Positions 1 through 6,814 are shown, counted from the stretch's first letter. The stretch is DNA of 11,736 bases from Pelagibacterales bacterium MED-G43 (GCA_002457475.1 NTJK01000018.1:1-11736), one strand, 5' to 3'. The notes: generated by a model from the letters alone, not told the origin. Made by a program: numbers and translations.

Positions 1-1026
1 AGCTCCTAGTCCAAATAGAAAACCTTTTCCAAAACTACATGCGGTTGCTCCTAAAGATAAAGCTTTTATTACATGTGTTCCTCTTCTAACTCCTCCGTCT
101 AAAATTATTTCAAGTTTGTCACCAACAGCTTCTCTTATTGCTGGTAGCTGATCAAAAGGAGATCTTGAACCATCTAGCTGTCTTCCTCCATGATTGGAAA
201 GTAAAATTGCTGAAGCTCCAATATCAACTGCACGTTTAGCATCTTCTACTGACATTAAACCTTTTATTGCAAACGGACCTTTCCATCTCTTAATGCAATA
301 TTCCGCATCTTTCCAACTCATAGCGGGATCGTATTGTTCATTTATATATTCCATTACACCTTTGGCTATACTCGTTCCTTTTTTTGTAAAATCTTTAACA
401 TTCGCCATCTGAAATCTTTCATGAGTTAAATAATTAAATGTCCAACCAGGTCGTTTCATAAAACTTATAATACTTTTTAAAGTTAGTTTTGGTGGCGTTG
501 TAAATCCCCAGTGATGATCTCTTTCTCTATTCCCAGCAGTAACAGTATCAACTGTAAGACACATTGATTTAAAACCAGAACTTTTACATCTATCAATAAG
601 GTTATCTGTTAATCCTTTTAATTTATGAATATATATTTGAAACATTTTTGGTCCACCCGATATGTTTGCAATTTCTTCTATTGACGAGGTTGCCATAGTT
701 GACATGCTATAAAAAGTTCCGAATTTTTCAGCTGCTCTGGCGCTAGCTTTATCACCGTCGTGATGAAAAAGTCTTTGCATAGCAACTGGAGATAAAAATA
801 ATGGCATATCTATTTTTTGCCCAAAAACTGTTGTGGAAAGATCTGGTTCTCCAACTCCAGCTAAAATATTTGGAATAAGATCACATTTCAAAAATGACTC
901 AGTATTTCTCTTAAGTGTAACTTCATCATCCGAACCACCATCAATATAATGAAATATAGGAGCTGGTAAATTTTTTTTTGCTAATCTTCTAAAATCTTCA
1001 AAGTTATAACAATCGTTAAGACTCAT
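1..1026 (-). CDS. lldD: FMN-dependent L-lactate dehydrogenase family, C-terminus cut by window edge
   Basis: I translated this frame by hand; it is open from an ATG at 1026 to the left edge, giving 342 residues of a family that is usually about 380 long, so only the C-terminal end is missing. It belongs to the alpha-hydroxy-acid oxidase TIM-barrel family, which oxidises a 2-hydroxy acid (L-lactate in LldD) to the 2-oxo acid using FMN. Visible signatures are the flavin-contacting IKG (Lys about 255), the active-site segment SNHGGRQLDG with its catalytic His at about 279, and the phosphate-binding DGGVRRGTH stretch. The segment GNRERDHHWGFTTPPKLTLK resembles lactate dehydrogenases more than glycolate oxidases, but substrate is an inference. 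LldD-type enzymes act at the inner face of the cytoplasmic membrane and pass electrons to the respiratory chain. The start lies 5 bases after the stop of the upstream deacylase gene, with no clear Shine-Dalgarno, so it is probably the last visible gene of the ccm transcription unit. Confidence 0.88.
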   Translation of the reverse strand, partial: MSLNDCYNFEDFRRLAKKNLPAPIFHYIDGGSDDEVTLKRNTESFLKCDLIPNILAGVGEPDLSTTVFGQKIDMPLFLSPVAMQRLFHHDGDKASARAAEKFGTFYSMSTMATSSIEEIANISGGPKMFQIYIHKLKGLTDNLIDRCKSSGFKSMCLTVDTVTAGNRERDHHWGFTTPPKLTLKSIISFMKRPGWTFNYLTHERFQMANVKDFTKKGTSIAKGVMEYINEQYDPAMSWKDAEYCIKRWKGPFAIKGLMSVEDAKRAVDIGASAILLSNHGGRQLDGSRSPFDQLPAIREAVGDKLEIILDGGVRRGTHVIKALSLGATACSFGKGFLFGLGA

Positions 1027-1031
1027 TTTAA

Positions 1032-1535
1032 TTAAAAGTTCTTAGAAAAAGTTATATGTTGATTATCAGTTCCAGGATTTTTTTCACCCCAATCATTATT
1101 TGAAATATGACTGTAACTGTAACTTAATTTTGAATTTTCAAAAATATCAAGACCTATCTTAACTTCACTTTTAAATTCTAACGCGCTTCCTAAATCTTTT
1201 CCATCGCCTTTTTCATAATAGCCAGGAGAAAAACTCGGCAAAATTTTTAAAGGACCAATTCCATATTGCCCTTCAATACCTGTGTAAAGGTAAACTGAAC
1301 TATTTCCTGTCATAAAAGCGCCTGTAACTGGTTTGAATTTACCAAGAAAAGTATCTCTAAACAAATTTGGATTTTTGTGTTCTATTCCGAATAAAGTGGT
1401 TTGATCATCCCCTTCATCATCTATTATATCAAAAGTGCCTGTATAAAATGAGATATCAGAATCTCCTTGATCTGCATTCACATTTGCAAACGTTAAAAAG
1501 ATAATAATTAAACTAATAAGTAGTTTGAATTTCAT
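1032..1535 (-). CDS. PagL-like lipid A 3-O-deacylase (acyloxyacyl hydrolase family), outer membrane
   Basis: The 167-residue protein begins with a signal peptide (MKFKLL, a hydrophobic core, then NVNA before DQG). I chose the ATG at 1535 because the frame extends only five codons further, to a TTG, and the signal peptide starts naturally at this Met. The body is rich in alternating hydrophobic/polar strands and ends in an aromatic residue (FSKNF), as expected for a small outer-membrane beta barrel. Near the C-terminus SYSHISNNDWGEKNPGTD matches the PagL active-site region: His143 and Ser145 have the His-x-Ser spacing of P. aeruginosa PagL (His126, Ser128). At the offset of the PagL catalytic Glu140 this protein has Asp157. 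PagL removes the 3-O-linked acyl chain from lipid A in the outer membrane. The family call rests mainly on this C-terminal motif and topology. The gene starts 50 bases after ccmH on the same strand. Confidence 0.72.
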   Translation of the reverse strand: MKFKLLISLIIIFLTFANVNADQGDSDISFYTGTFDIIDDEGDDQTTLFGIEHKNPNLFRDTFLGKFKPVTGAFMTGNSSVYLYTGIEGQYGIGPLKILPSFSPGYYEKGDGKDLGSALEFKSEVKIGLDIFENSKLSYSYSHISNNDWGEKNPGTDNQHITFSKNF

Positions 1536-1585
1536 GCTAAAAAAATACAACTAAATGTTTAATATGTACAGTTTCCTTTAGGGCT

Positions 1586-1945
1586 TTATTGTCTTTTTTT
1601 TAAAAAAGAGAAAATGAAAAACCCTCCAAAAATTAGTGCTATATAAGGCAAAATCCATAACAAAGAATTTTGAGTATTAAATTGAGGTTTAAACACAATC
1701 CAGTCTCCATATTTATCAGACATAAATTCATAAATTTCATCTTCTGTTTTGCCCTCATCAATTAAATCTTTCACGACTAATTTTATTGTTTGCGCAAAAT
1801 CAGAATTTGAGTCTGAAATTGATTGTCCTTGGCAGACTAGACAGCGTAAATTTTTATGAATTAAATTTGGATCAATAGTCTTTTCTGCCGCAAAAATAAA
1901 TTTGGAAAAAAATATAAAAAAAAACAAAAATAAACTTAATTTCAT
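1586..1945 (-). CDS. ccmH: Cytochrome c maturation protein CcmH (CycL type)
   Basis: This is a 119-residue membrane-anchored periplasmic thiol-oxidoreductase of System I cytochrome c biogenesis. It helps keep the apocytochrome CXXCH cysteines reduced and acts with CcmF in heme ligation. An N-terminal signal sequence (about residues 1-20) is followed by the diagnostic LRCLVCQGQSISDS segment with Cys35 and Cys38. A three-helix region follows, containing YGDWIVFKPQF, and a single C-terminal transmembrane helix covers about residues 96-115. The length fits the short CcmH/CycL form of alphaproteobacteria, not the E. coli fusion of about 350 residues that also carries the CcmI-like TPR domain. The start is 2 bases after the ccmG stop, which implies translational coupling. 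Confidence 0.95.
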   Translation of the reverse strand: MKLSLFLFFFIFFSKFIFAAEKTIDPNLIHKNLRCLVCQGQSISDSNSDFAQTIKLVVKDLIDEGKTEDEIYEFMSDKYGDWIVFKPQFNTQNSLLWILPYIALIFGGFFIFSFLKKRQ

Positions 1946-1947
1946 AA

Positions 1948-2463
1948 TTAATCTATAATTTTGATAATATTATTATAATCGTCAACTGATAGTGGTCCTA
2001 CAAATTTTTGTATAATCATTAATTTCTTATTTACTAATATACTTTCTGGAATTCCATAAATACCAAATTTCACTGAATGTTTACCATTTTTGTCTTTCGC
2101 TAATAAATCATAAGGATTACCTAACTCACTTAAAAAAGTTTTAGCTTGGGGCTCTTTATCCTTAAAATTGATACCTAGTAACATTAAATTTTTTTTTTGG
2201 GACAATTTCATTAGTATAGGATGTTCGATTTTGCAAGGAGCACACCAAGATGCCCAAAAGTTTATTAGTGTATAATTATTTTTTTTTATGTCATCTCTTG
2301 TATAAAAATTTGAATTATCAAAAGAAATAATTTTAAATTCAGGCGTCTCCTTATTTATTAAACTTGAGGTATTATAATTTGTGTCTCTTGTTAGACTTAT
2401 ATAAAATATACCTATTACAAATAAGAAAATGAATAAAATTATTATCTTAATTATTTTTTGCAT
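1948..2463 (-). CDS. ccmG: CcmG/DsbE thiol:disulfide interchange protein
   Basis: The 171-residue protein has one N-terminal membrane anchor (about residues 4-23) and a periplasmic thioredoxin fold. NFWASWCAPC carries the redox pair Cys74 and Cys77, and YGIPES supplies the cis-proline (Pro139) facing the active site. GINFKDK and ELGNPYDL match segments typical of CcmG/DsbE and separate it from general thioredoxins. CcmG receives electrons from CcdA or DsbD and reduces the apocytochrome c or CcmH disulfide before heme attachment. The start codon lies inside the 3' end of ccmF (17-base overlap) and the stop is 2 bases before ccmH, so the three are almost certainly co-translated. Confidence 0.95.
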   Translation of the reverse strand: MQKIIKIIILFIFLFVIGIFYISLTRDTNYNTSSLINKETPEFKIISFDNSNFYTRDDIKKNNYTLINFWASWCAPCKIEHPILMKLSQKKNLMLLGINFKDKEPQAKTFLSELGNPYDLLAKDKNGKHSVKFGIYGIPESILVNKKLMIIQKFVGPLSVDDYNNIIKIID

Positions 2464-4327
2464 TACTAAATAGTCTTATAGAGCCACCAACAACAATCAT
2501 AATTACCGAGATCCAAATCCAAACCATTAATGGTTTTTTTTGAAATTTAATATTATAATAATCTGATCTATCAATATTACTCATGGTTAAATAATAATCT
2601 TTTATTAAACTGGTTTTAATAGCTGCTTCATAAGTTAAAGTTTTGGGTTTATCGTAAATTCTTATTTCTGGATTTAAAATATTAGTTTGATTTGAATTTA
2701 TATTTTTTATTTCTAATTTTCCAATAACTGCTTGATAATTTTTATAATTTTTTAAGTCTAAATTCTGTAACTGAATAGAATAATTCTCAAAGTTTTTTGT
2801 TTCTCCCAATTTAATATTATAATCTTTTTCCACTGAGAAAATATCATTCAATCCAATGAATAATACTAAAAAACCAAAAGACGTGTGTGAAATAATTCTG
2901 GCAAAATCTAATTTATTTTTTTTAAGAGCTTTTGCTATATCCATCAAAGAAGAAATAATCAAAAATAGAGCGCTGATAATAATAAAATTAGATAAAAGTG
3001 AATAACTTTTAAAGAAAAATATTATTGCTAAATTTAAACCAATTGCACCGGTTAATATTAGAATATAAGTTCTAATATTTTCAAATTTGTTTTTTATCCA
3101 TTTTGCTTTAGGTCCTACAGCCATAAATAAGAGAAATACAACAACCACTGGGAATATAATTGTATTGTAAAAAGGTGGGCCTACCGAAATTTTATTATCT
3201 GTTAAAGCATCAGTAAAAATTGGGTAAATAGTTCCTAGCAAAACGGTAATTAAGTAAAACATCATAAACCAGTTATTAATTAAAATGAATGTTTCTTTGC
3301 TGTTTTGATTTAAATCATAATTTTCTTTTTTATACTTTTGAAAAAGAAGAAAAATAGATCCAAATATCATTAAACTTAAAAATATTAATATATAAATCCC
3401 CCTAGTTGGATCGCTCGCAAATGTATGAACAGAATTTAAAATACCAGATCTTACTAAAAAGGTTCCTGTAACACTTAAAGTAAAAGTAATTAAACAGAGA
3501 ATTATTACCCAAAAATAAAATAAATTTCTTTTTTCGAAAACAATTAATGAATGAAATAAAGCTGTCATAGCAAACCAAGGCAACAAAGAAGCATTCTCTA
3601 CTGGGTCCCAAAACCAAAAGCCTCCCCAGCCCAATTCATAGTAAGCCCATATAGATCCAACAAGAATTCCAAGTGTTTGAAAGCACCAAGATATTAAAAC
3701 CCAATTTTTTATAGAGAGAGAAAATGATTTCTCTGAATAATTCGTAATTAATGATGCTATTGCTGCTGAAAAATAAATAGAAGCACCAACAAAACCTACG
3801 TAAAGTAATGGAGGATGAATAGCTAAAGCAGGATCTTGTAATATTGGATTTAAACCTAAACCTTCTGATGGAATTGGTGAAATTTTGCTGAAAGGATTTG
3901 AATTAAAAAGAATAAAAAAAAGGAAACCGAGTATTAAAATATTTTGAATTATTAAAGTTAGAAGTCTAAATTTTTTTGGATGATTTTTATTATAAACTAG
4001 AAATAAAAAAGAAAATATTGAAAGAATGATTGCCCAAAGCAACAAGCTTCCTTCATGATTTCCCCATGTTCCTGCAATCTTATAAAATAATGGCTTCAAA
4101 GAATGCGAGTTTTGATAAACGGTGATTAAAGAAAAATCTGAGACAATAAAAGCAGCTATCAAAACAAAAAAGCAAATAATTATTGAGGTACTCTGGATTA
4201 AACTTAGTTGAAAAATATTTTTATCTACTCCTCCAGATATTTTTAGATTTCTGTTAGCAGTATAAATAATACTTAAACTTAAGATTACATTTAAAAATAA
4301 TAATATATTTCCTAGATTACTTAGCAT
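2447..4327 (-). CDS. ccmF: Heme lyase subunit CcmF (cytochrome c-type biogenesis)
   Basis: This 626-residue polytopic membrane protein is the core of the System I cytochrome c heme lyase: it takes heme from holo-CcmE and, with CcmH, attaches it to apocytochrome c. The tryptophan-rich WWD-type signature is GWGGFWFWDPVENAS at 233-247. Four histidines correspond in position to the E. coli heme ligands: His171 in HPPLLY and His301 in NSVHTFASDP (periplasmic pair, E. coli 173 and 303), and His259 and His481 (transmembrane pair, E. coli 261 and 491). AGTWGNHEGSLLLW at 85-98 is another family landmark. A periplasmic domain at about 498-598 lies before the last transmembrane helix. E. coli CcmF is about 650 residues, so this is full length. 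The 5' end overlaps ccmE by 11 bases and the 3' end overlaps ccmG by 17. Confidence 0.97.
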   Translation of the reverse strand: MLSNLGNILLFLNVILSLSIIYTANRNLKISGGVDKNIFQLSLIQSTSIIICFFVLIAAFIVSDFSLITVYQNSHSLKPLFYKIAGTWGNHEGSLLLWAIILSIFSFLFLVYNKNHPKKFRLLTLIIQNILILGFLFFILFNSNPFSKISPIPSEGLGLNPILQDPALAIHPPLLYVGFVGASIYFSAAIASLITNYSEKSFSLSIKNWVLISWCFQTLGILVGSIWAYYELGWGGFWFWDPVENASLLPWFAMTALFHSLIVFEKRNLFYFWVIILCLITFTLSVTGTFLVRSGILNSVHTFASDPTRGIYILIFLSLMIFGSIFLLFQKYKKENYDLNQNSKETFILINNWFMMFYLITVLLGTIYPIFTDALTDNKISVGPPFYNTIIFPVVVVFLLFMAVGPKAKWIKNKFENIRTYILILTGAIGLNLAIIFFFKSYSLLSNFIIISALFLIISSLMDIAKALKKNKLDFARIISHTSFGFLVLFIGLNDIFSVEKDYNIKLGETKNFENYSIQLQNLDLKNYKNYQAVIGKLEIKNINSNQTNILNPEIRIYDKPKTLTYEAAIKTSLIKDYYLTMSNIDRSDYYNIKFQKKPLMVWIWISVIMIVVGGSIRLFSNAKNN

Positions 4328-4745
4328 TTTTTTTCATCATATCTTTTAATTCTGGAGGCATATAATTTTCATCATGTTTTGCTAAAATTCTATCAGCTAT
4401 AAAAAAAGTTTTATCTTGTAACTTTCCTTCAGCAACAACACCTTTTTCCTCTGAAAATAAGTTAGGAACTGTGCCGCTAAAACTAATATTTAGCTCATTA
4501 TTAAAATCAGTGATTATAAACTTTATTTCTTCCTCTTTAATTATTAATGAATTTTTTTTAACCATTCCACCTACTCTAATTTTTTTATCAAAATTAATAT
4601 TTTGATTATTTTTTATATCTGTAGGAGATTTAAAATATAAAATATTTTTGTTTAATGATTGAAGTATAAAAAAAATTCCTGCTACTGATACTAGTAACGT
4701 TATGGCTAAGAGTGATGCTCTTTTTTTTACTTTTTTTGGGAGCAT
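4317..4745 (-). CDS. ccmE: Heme chaperone CcmE
   Basis: This 142-residue periplasmic heme carrier has a basic N-terminus and one signal anchor (about 10-32), followed by the OB-fold beta domain of CcmE (IRVGGMVKKNSL, ISFSGTVPNLF, VVAEGKL). The decisive site is ILAKHDENYMPPEL: His124 is the residue that binds heme covalently and Tyr128 is the axial ligand, in the HxxxY arrangement of E. coli His130/Tyr134. CcmE receives heme from CcmC/CcmD and delivers it to CcmF. The C-terminus after the motif is short and lysine-rich. The gene starts 8 bases after ccmD and overlaps ccmF by 11 bases. Confidence 0.97.
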   Translation of the reverse strand: MLPKKVKKRASLLAITLLVSVAGIFFILQSLNKNILYFKSPTDIKNNQNINFDKKIRVGGMVKKNSLIIKEEEIKFIITDFNNELNISFSGTVPNLFSEEKGVVAEGKLQDKTFFIADRILAKHDENYMPPELKDMMKKNAK

Positions 4746-4753
4746 TAAATGCT

Positions 4754-4987
4754 TTAAATAGTTTTGCTAGATGAGGATAAAACTTGTGAAGCTATTTTTG
4801 AATTCTCGATAACTATTTTCTTTCTCTCAGATGAAAGCTCGTTAATCTCTTTCGCAAAATCTCTTTCATACTTTTTAAGTGTTTTGAATGTTTTGTAGTA
4901 AAGCAATCCGCAAGCAATAAAAGTAATTGCGAAAGATCCCCATACAAATAAACCGTAACCATTCATTGATAAAAAATTTTGTATCAT
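4754..4987 (-). CDS. ccmD: Heme exporter accessory protein CcmD
   Basis: This is a 77-residue single-pass membrane protein. CcmD proteins are poorly conserved, but NGYGLFVWGSFAITF followed by a short hydrophobic helix (about 12-30) and a charged, Lys/Glu-rich cytoplasmic tail of about 45 residues is the usual pattern. Position between ccmC and ccmE supports the call. CcmD stabilises the CcmC-CcmE complex and helps release holo-CcmE. The first ATG shares an ATGA overlap with the ccmC stop, so translational coupling favours this start. The family's common MN(A/G)YG start would instead point to Met8, giving about 70 residues, and cannot be excluded. The tail is slightly long and may be helical. 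Confidence 0.88.
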   Translation of the reverse strand: MIQNFLSMNGYGLFVWGSFAITFIACGLLYYKTFKTLKKYERDFAKEINELSSERKKIVIENSKIASQVLSSSSKTI

Positions 4988-5691
4988 AATCTTTTTAAGT
5001 TTTTTTTCTTTATTCTAATGATTTCTGTCTTGTATTTCATTAGAAAAATTAGCGCACAATACAATATTAAGACAAAAAACATTAACAATAATGGCATTAA
5101 CATAGAAGAATGGATTGAGCTCTCACCAGTTAACTTAATACTAGCAGGTTGATGAAGTGTATTCCACCAATCAACGGAGTACTTAATTATAGGAATATTA
5201 ATTAAACCTATTATCGCAATAATACTAGAAATTTTATTTGCTTTGTTTTCATCTGAAATAAATTTGTGAGTTGAGATAAATCCAATATAAAAAAGAGCAA
5301 GGATCAACATTGATGTTATTCGAGCATCCCAAGCCCACCATGTTCCCCATGTTGGTTGACCCCAAATAGAGCCAGTAACTAATGCTAAGCATGTAAACAT
5401 AAGACCTATTGGAGCGATACTTTTAGTTATTAATTTAATATTTTTAATTTTAAAAATAAAATGGGCGATGGACAATATTGCAATTGAAGAAAAAGAAGCT
5501 AAACCAATCCATGCTGAAGGAACATGTACATACATTATTCTTACACTTTCTCCCTGCAAATAATCAGGCGGTGAAAAAATTAAAGCAAAAGAAAGGGCCG
5601 CTAAAAGTAAAATAAAAAAGATTGAATTTATAAATCCAATTAATTTCTCAATCCAATAAAATATATTGCTTAGGTTTAAAATTTTAAACAT
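4984..5691 (-). CDS. ccmC: Heme exporter/heme-CcmE attachment protein CcmC
   Basis: This 235-residue integral membrane protein has about six transmembrane helices. It loads heme onto the CcmE histidine at the periplasmic side. The tryptophan-rich motif is WGTWWAWDARITS at 115-127. The two heme-ligating histidines are His56 in YVHVPSA and His180 in TLHQPASI, each four residues earlier than in E. coli CcmC (60 and 184). Length is near the usual 240-250. It is the first ccm gene of the cluster, preceded by a 177-base spacer that contains a possible RNA structure, and its stop overlaps the ccmD start as ATGA. No ccmA or ccmB lies upstream; hspQ does. Confidence 0.96.
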   Translation of the reverse strand: MFKILNLSNIFYWIEKLIGFINSIFFILLLAALSFALIFSPPDYLQGESVRIMYVHVPSAWIGLASFSSIAILSIAHFIFKIKNIKLITKSIAPIGLMFTCLALVTGSIWGQPTWGTWWAWDARITSMLILALFYIGFISTHKFISDENKANKISSIIAIIGLINIPIIKYSVDWWNTLHQPASIKLTGESSIHSSMLMPLLLMFFVLILYCALIFLMKYKTEIIRIKKKNLKRL

Positions 5692-5711
5692 TAAACTTTA
5701 ATTACTATAAT

Positions 5712-5846
5712 ATTTTTTTTATGTGAAGTTGTATTATGGGCCCAACTGAGAATTAGGAGGGAGTATAACTAAAGAAGTTTATCCTCAATTGGGCTAAAAC
5801 ATGAAAAATGTACAAGTTCTCTGTGTCTGAGGTTTGAATAAAAAAT
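5712..5846 (-). ncRNA. Candidate structured RNA or ccm leader in the hspQ-ccmC spacer
   Basis: The spacer between hspQ and ccmC (5692-5868) is unusually GC-rich at its centre: 5738-5794 is roughly 44% G+C, against very AT-rich flanks. It holds nested inverted repeats. The main stem pairs 5740-5750 with 5784-5794. On the minus strand all 11 positions pair, one as G-U; on the plus strand that position is a C-A mismatch, which favours a minus-strand RNA read in the same direction as ccmC. Inside it, AACT (5767-5770) and AGTT (5776-5779) can close a small hairpin. Outside, 5725-5733 can pair with 5811-5819 with one mismatch, and ACAT/ATGT near 5799-5811 forms a further small hairpin. No SRP domain IV sequence is visible and I could not match it to 6S RNA or a known riboswitch. 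A perfect TATAAT at 5706-5711 on the plus strand leaves the opposite orientation open. Boundaries are approximate. Confidence 0.4.
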
Positions 5847-5868
5847 GTTAAATTTTAGGCAGTGAGTT

Positions 5869-6192
5869 TTAATTGGATATTTTGAGGTAACTTGAGCCTT
5901 TTTTTCCTGTAAAGATTTCTTCTATAAGCGGGTGCTTCACAGGTTCTTTTGATTGATCTAAAAGAAGGTTTTGTTCTGAAACATATGCCTCATAAGTTAC
6001 GTCGTTACTCTCTGCTAACAAATGATAAAAAGGTTGATCTTTTCTTGGTCTAACTTCCTTCGGGATAGACTGATACCATTCCTCTGAATTATTAAATTCA
6101 AAATCCACATCATAAATTACGCCCCTAAAATCGAAGTGCCTGTGTTTAACGACTTCACCGATTGAAAATTTAGCTGTATTATTTGCGCCCAT
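5869..6192 (-). CDS. hspQ: Heat shock protein HspQ (hemimethylated-DNA-binding YccV family)
   Basis: This is a 107-residue soluble cytoplasmic protein. Family blocks in order are the small beta-barrel start IGEVVKHRHF (11-20), FRGVIYDVD (22-30), EEWY (37-40), RPRKDQPFYHLLAE (48-61), AYVSEQNLL (69-77) and EPVKHP (83-88). These match the alphaproteobacterial form closely, including the aromatic dyad region. In E. coli HspQ is a heat shock protein that binds hemimethylated DNA (originally noted for dnaA) and acts as a specificity factor for Lon protease; which role holds here is not shown by the sequence. It starts at an ATG divergent from yciB across a spacer of about 75 bases. The ccm operon follows downstream on the same strand, with no poly-U intrinsic terminator visible between them. 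Confidence 0.93.
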   Translation of the reverse strand: MGANNTAKFSIGEVVKHRHFDFRGVIYDVDFEFNNSEEWYQSIPKEVRPRKDQPFYHLLAESNDVTYEAYVSEQNLLLDQSKEPVKHPLIEEIFTGKKGSSYLKISN

Positions 6193-6235
6193 ATCAAATA
6201 GTTAATAATTTTTATTCAGAAATCAATATCTAATT

Positions 6236-6251
6236 TAATAAAATTTTATTA
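6236..6251. repeat. Perfect 16-bp palindrome between divergent hspQ and yciB
   Basis: TAATAAAATTTTATTA is its own reverse complement and sits in the divergent spacer, 44 bases upstream of hspQ and 18 bases upstream of yciB. It could be an operator or simply promoter AT-tract sequence. Because it is entirely A/T in an AT-rich spacer, chance is a serious alternative. Confidence 0.25.
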
Positions 6252-6268
6252 TATGCTAATAATTGTTT

Positions 6269-6814
6269 GTGAATAAGTCGTTTTTAAAATTTATTACAGA
6301 CTTTGGCCCATTATTAATTTTTTTTACTATTTACTATAAAAGCGGCAATAACTTAAGTGCAGCTATTCCTCCATTAATAATTTCAACATTAGTAGCAGTG
6401 GCTATCATGTATTTTGTTGAAAAAAAAATTCCATATGTTCCTTTAATTGGTGCAGTAGTGATCTCATTATTTGGTGGTTTAACATTATATTTTAATAATC
6501 CAATTTTTATTTACATGAAACCAACAATAGTAAATTTGATATTTGCAGCTATTCTTCTTGTCAGTAAATCTTTTTTTAATAAAAATTTTTTAAAACTTTT
6601 TTTGCAGACTGCATTTCAATTAAATGAAGAAGGATGGGGAAAACTTAATTCAAGATGGGCGTATTTTTTTATATTTTTAGCTTTATTAAATGAAGTTGTC
6701 TGGCGAACTCAGCCTGAAGCAACTTGGGTTAACTTTAAGGTTTGGGGAATGTTGCCAATTACAATAATTTTTACTGCGATGCAGTTGCCACTAATTAATA
6801 AGTATAAGTTATGA
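6269..6814 (+). CDS. yciB: Inner membrane septation/envelope protein YciB (IspZ, septation protein A family)
   Basis: This is a roughly 181-residue polytopic inner membrane protein with five hydrophobic segments. Family features are FGPLLIFFTIYY at the N-terminus, a middle region with AFQLNEEGWGKLNSRWA, and LLNEVVWRTQPEATWVNFKVWG before the last helix, then a short basic tail. YciB/IspZ proteins are linked to cell-envelope integrity and intracellular septation; the biochemical activity is not established. The frame has no ATG near the start: candidates are TTG at 6263 and GTG at 6269. I prefer the GTG because it yields MNKSFLKF directly before the conserved first helix and a length near E. 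coli YciB (179). The stop shares ATGA with the next gene, so the two are coupled. Confidence 0.92.
   Translation: MNKSFLKFITDFGPLLIFFTIYYKSGNNLSAAIPPLIISTLVAVAIMYFVEKKIPYVPLIGAVVISLFGGLTLYFNNPIFIYMKPTIVNLIFAAILLVSKSFFNKNFLKLFLQTAFQLNEEGWGKLNSRWAYFFIFLALLNEVVWRTQPEATWVNFKVWGMLPITIIFTAMQLPLINKYKL

Noticed and set aside
194..412. Open frame on the plus strand (72 codons).
   Set aside because: It lies antisense inside the lactate dehydrogenase coding region, whose motifs are continuous on the other strand.
3402..3617. Open frame on the minus strand (71 codons).
   Set aside because: It is an alternative frame inside ccmF, covering the tryptophan-rich motif and a conserved His, with no family features of its own.
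5756..5761. AGGAGG as a ribosome binding site.
   Set aside because: No ATG, GTG or TTG follows within a usable distance, and it lies between the arms of the predicted stem.
5738..5794. SRP RNA or intrinsic terminator of hspQ.
   Set aside because: The conserved SRP domain IV loop is absent, and neither side of the stem is followed by a T-run in the transcribed direction.
5801..5830. Nine-codon frame MKNVQVLCV, considered as a leader peptide.
   Set aside because: It is on the plus strand, opposite to ccmC, has no Shine-Dalgarno at a workable distance (the AGGAGG at 5756-5761 is about 40 bases away), and has no run of regulatory codons.
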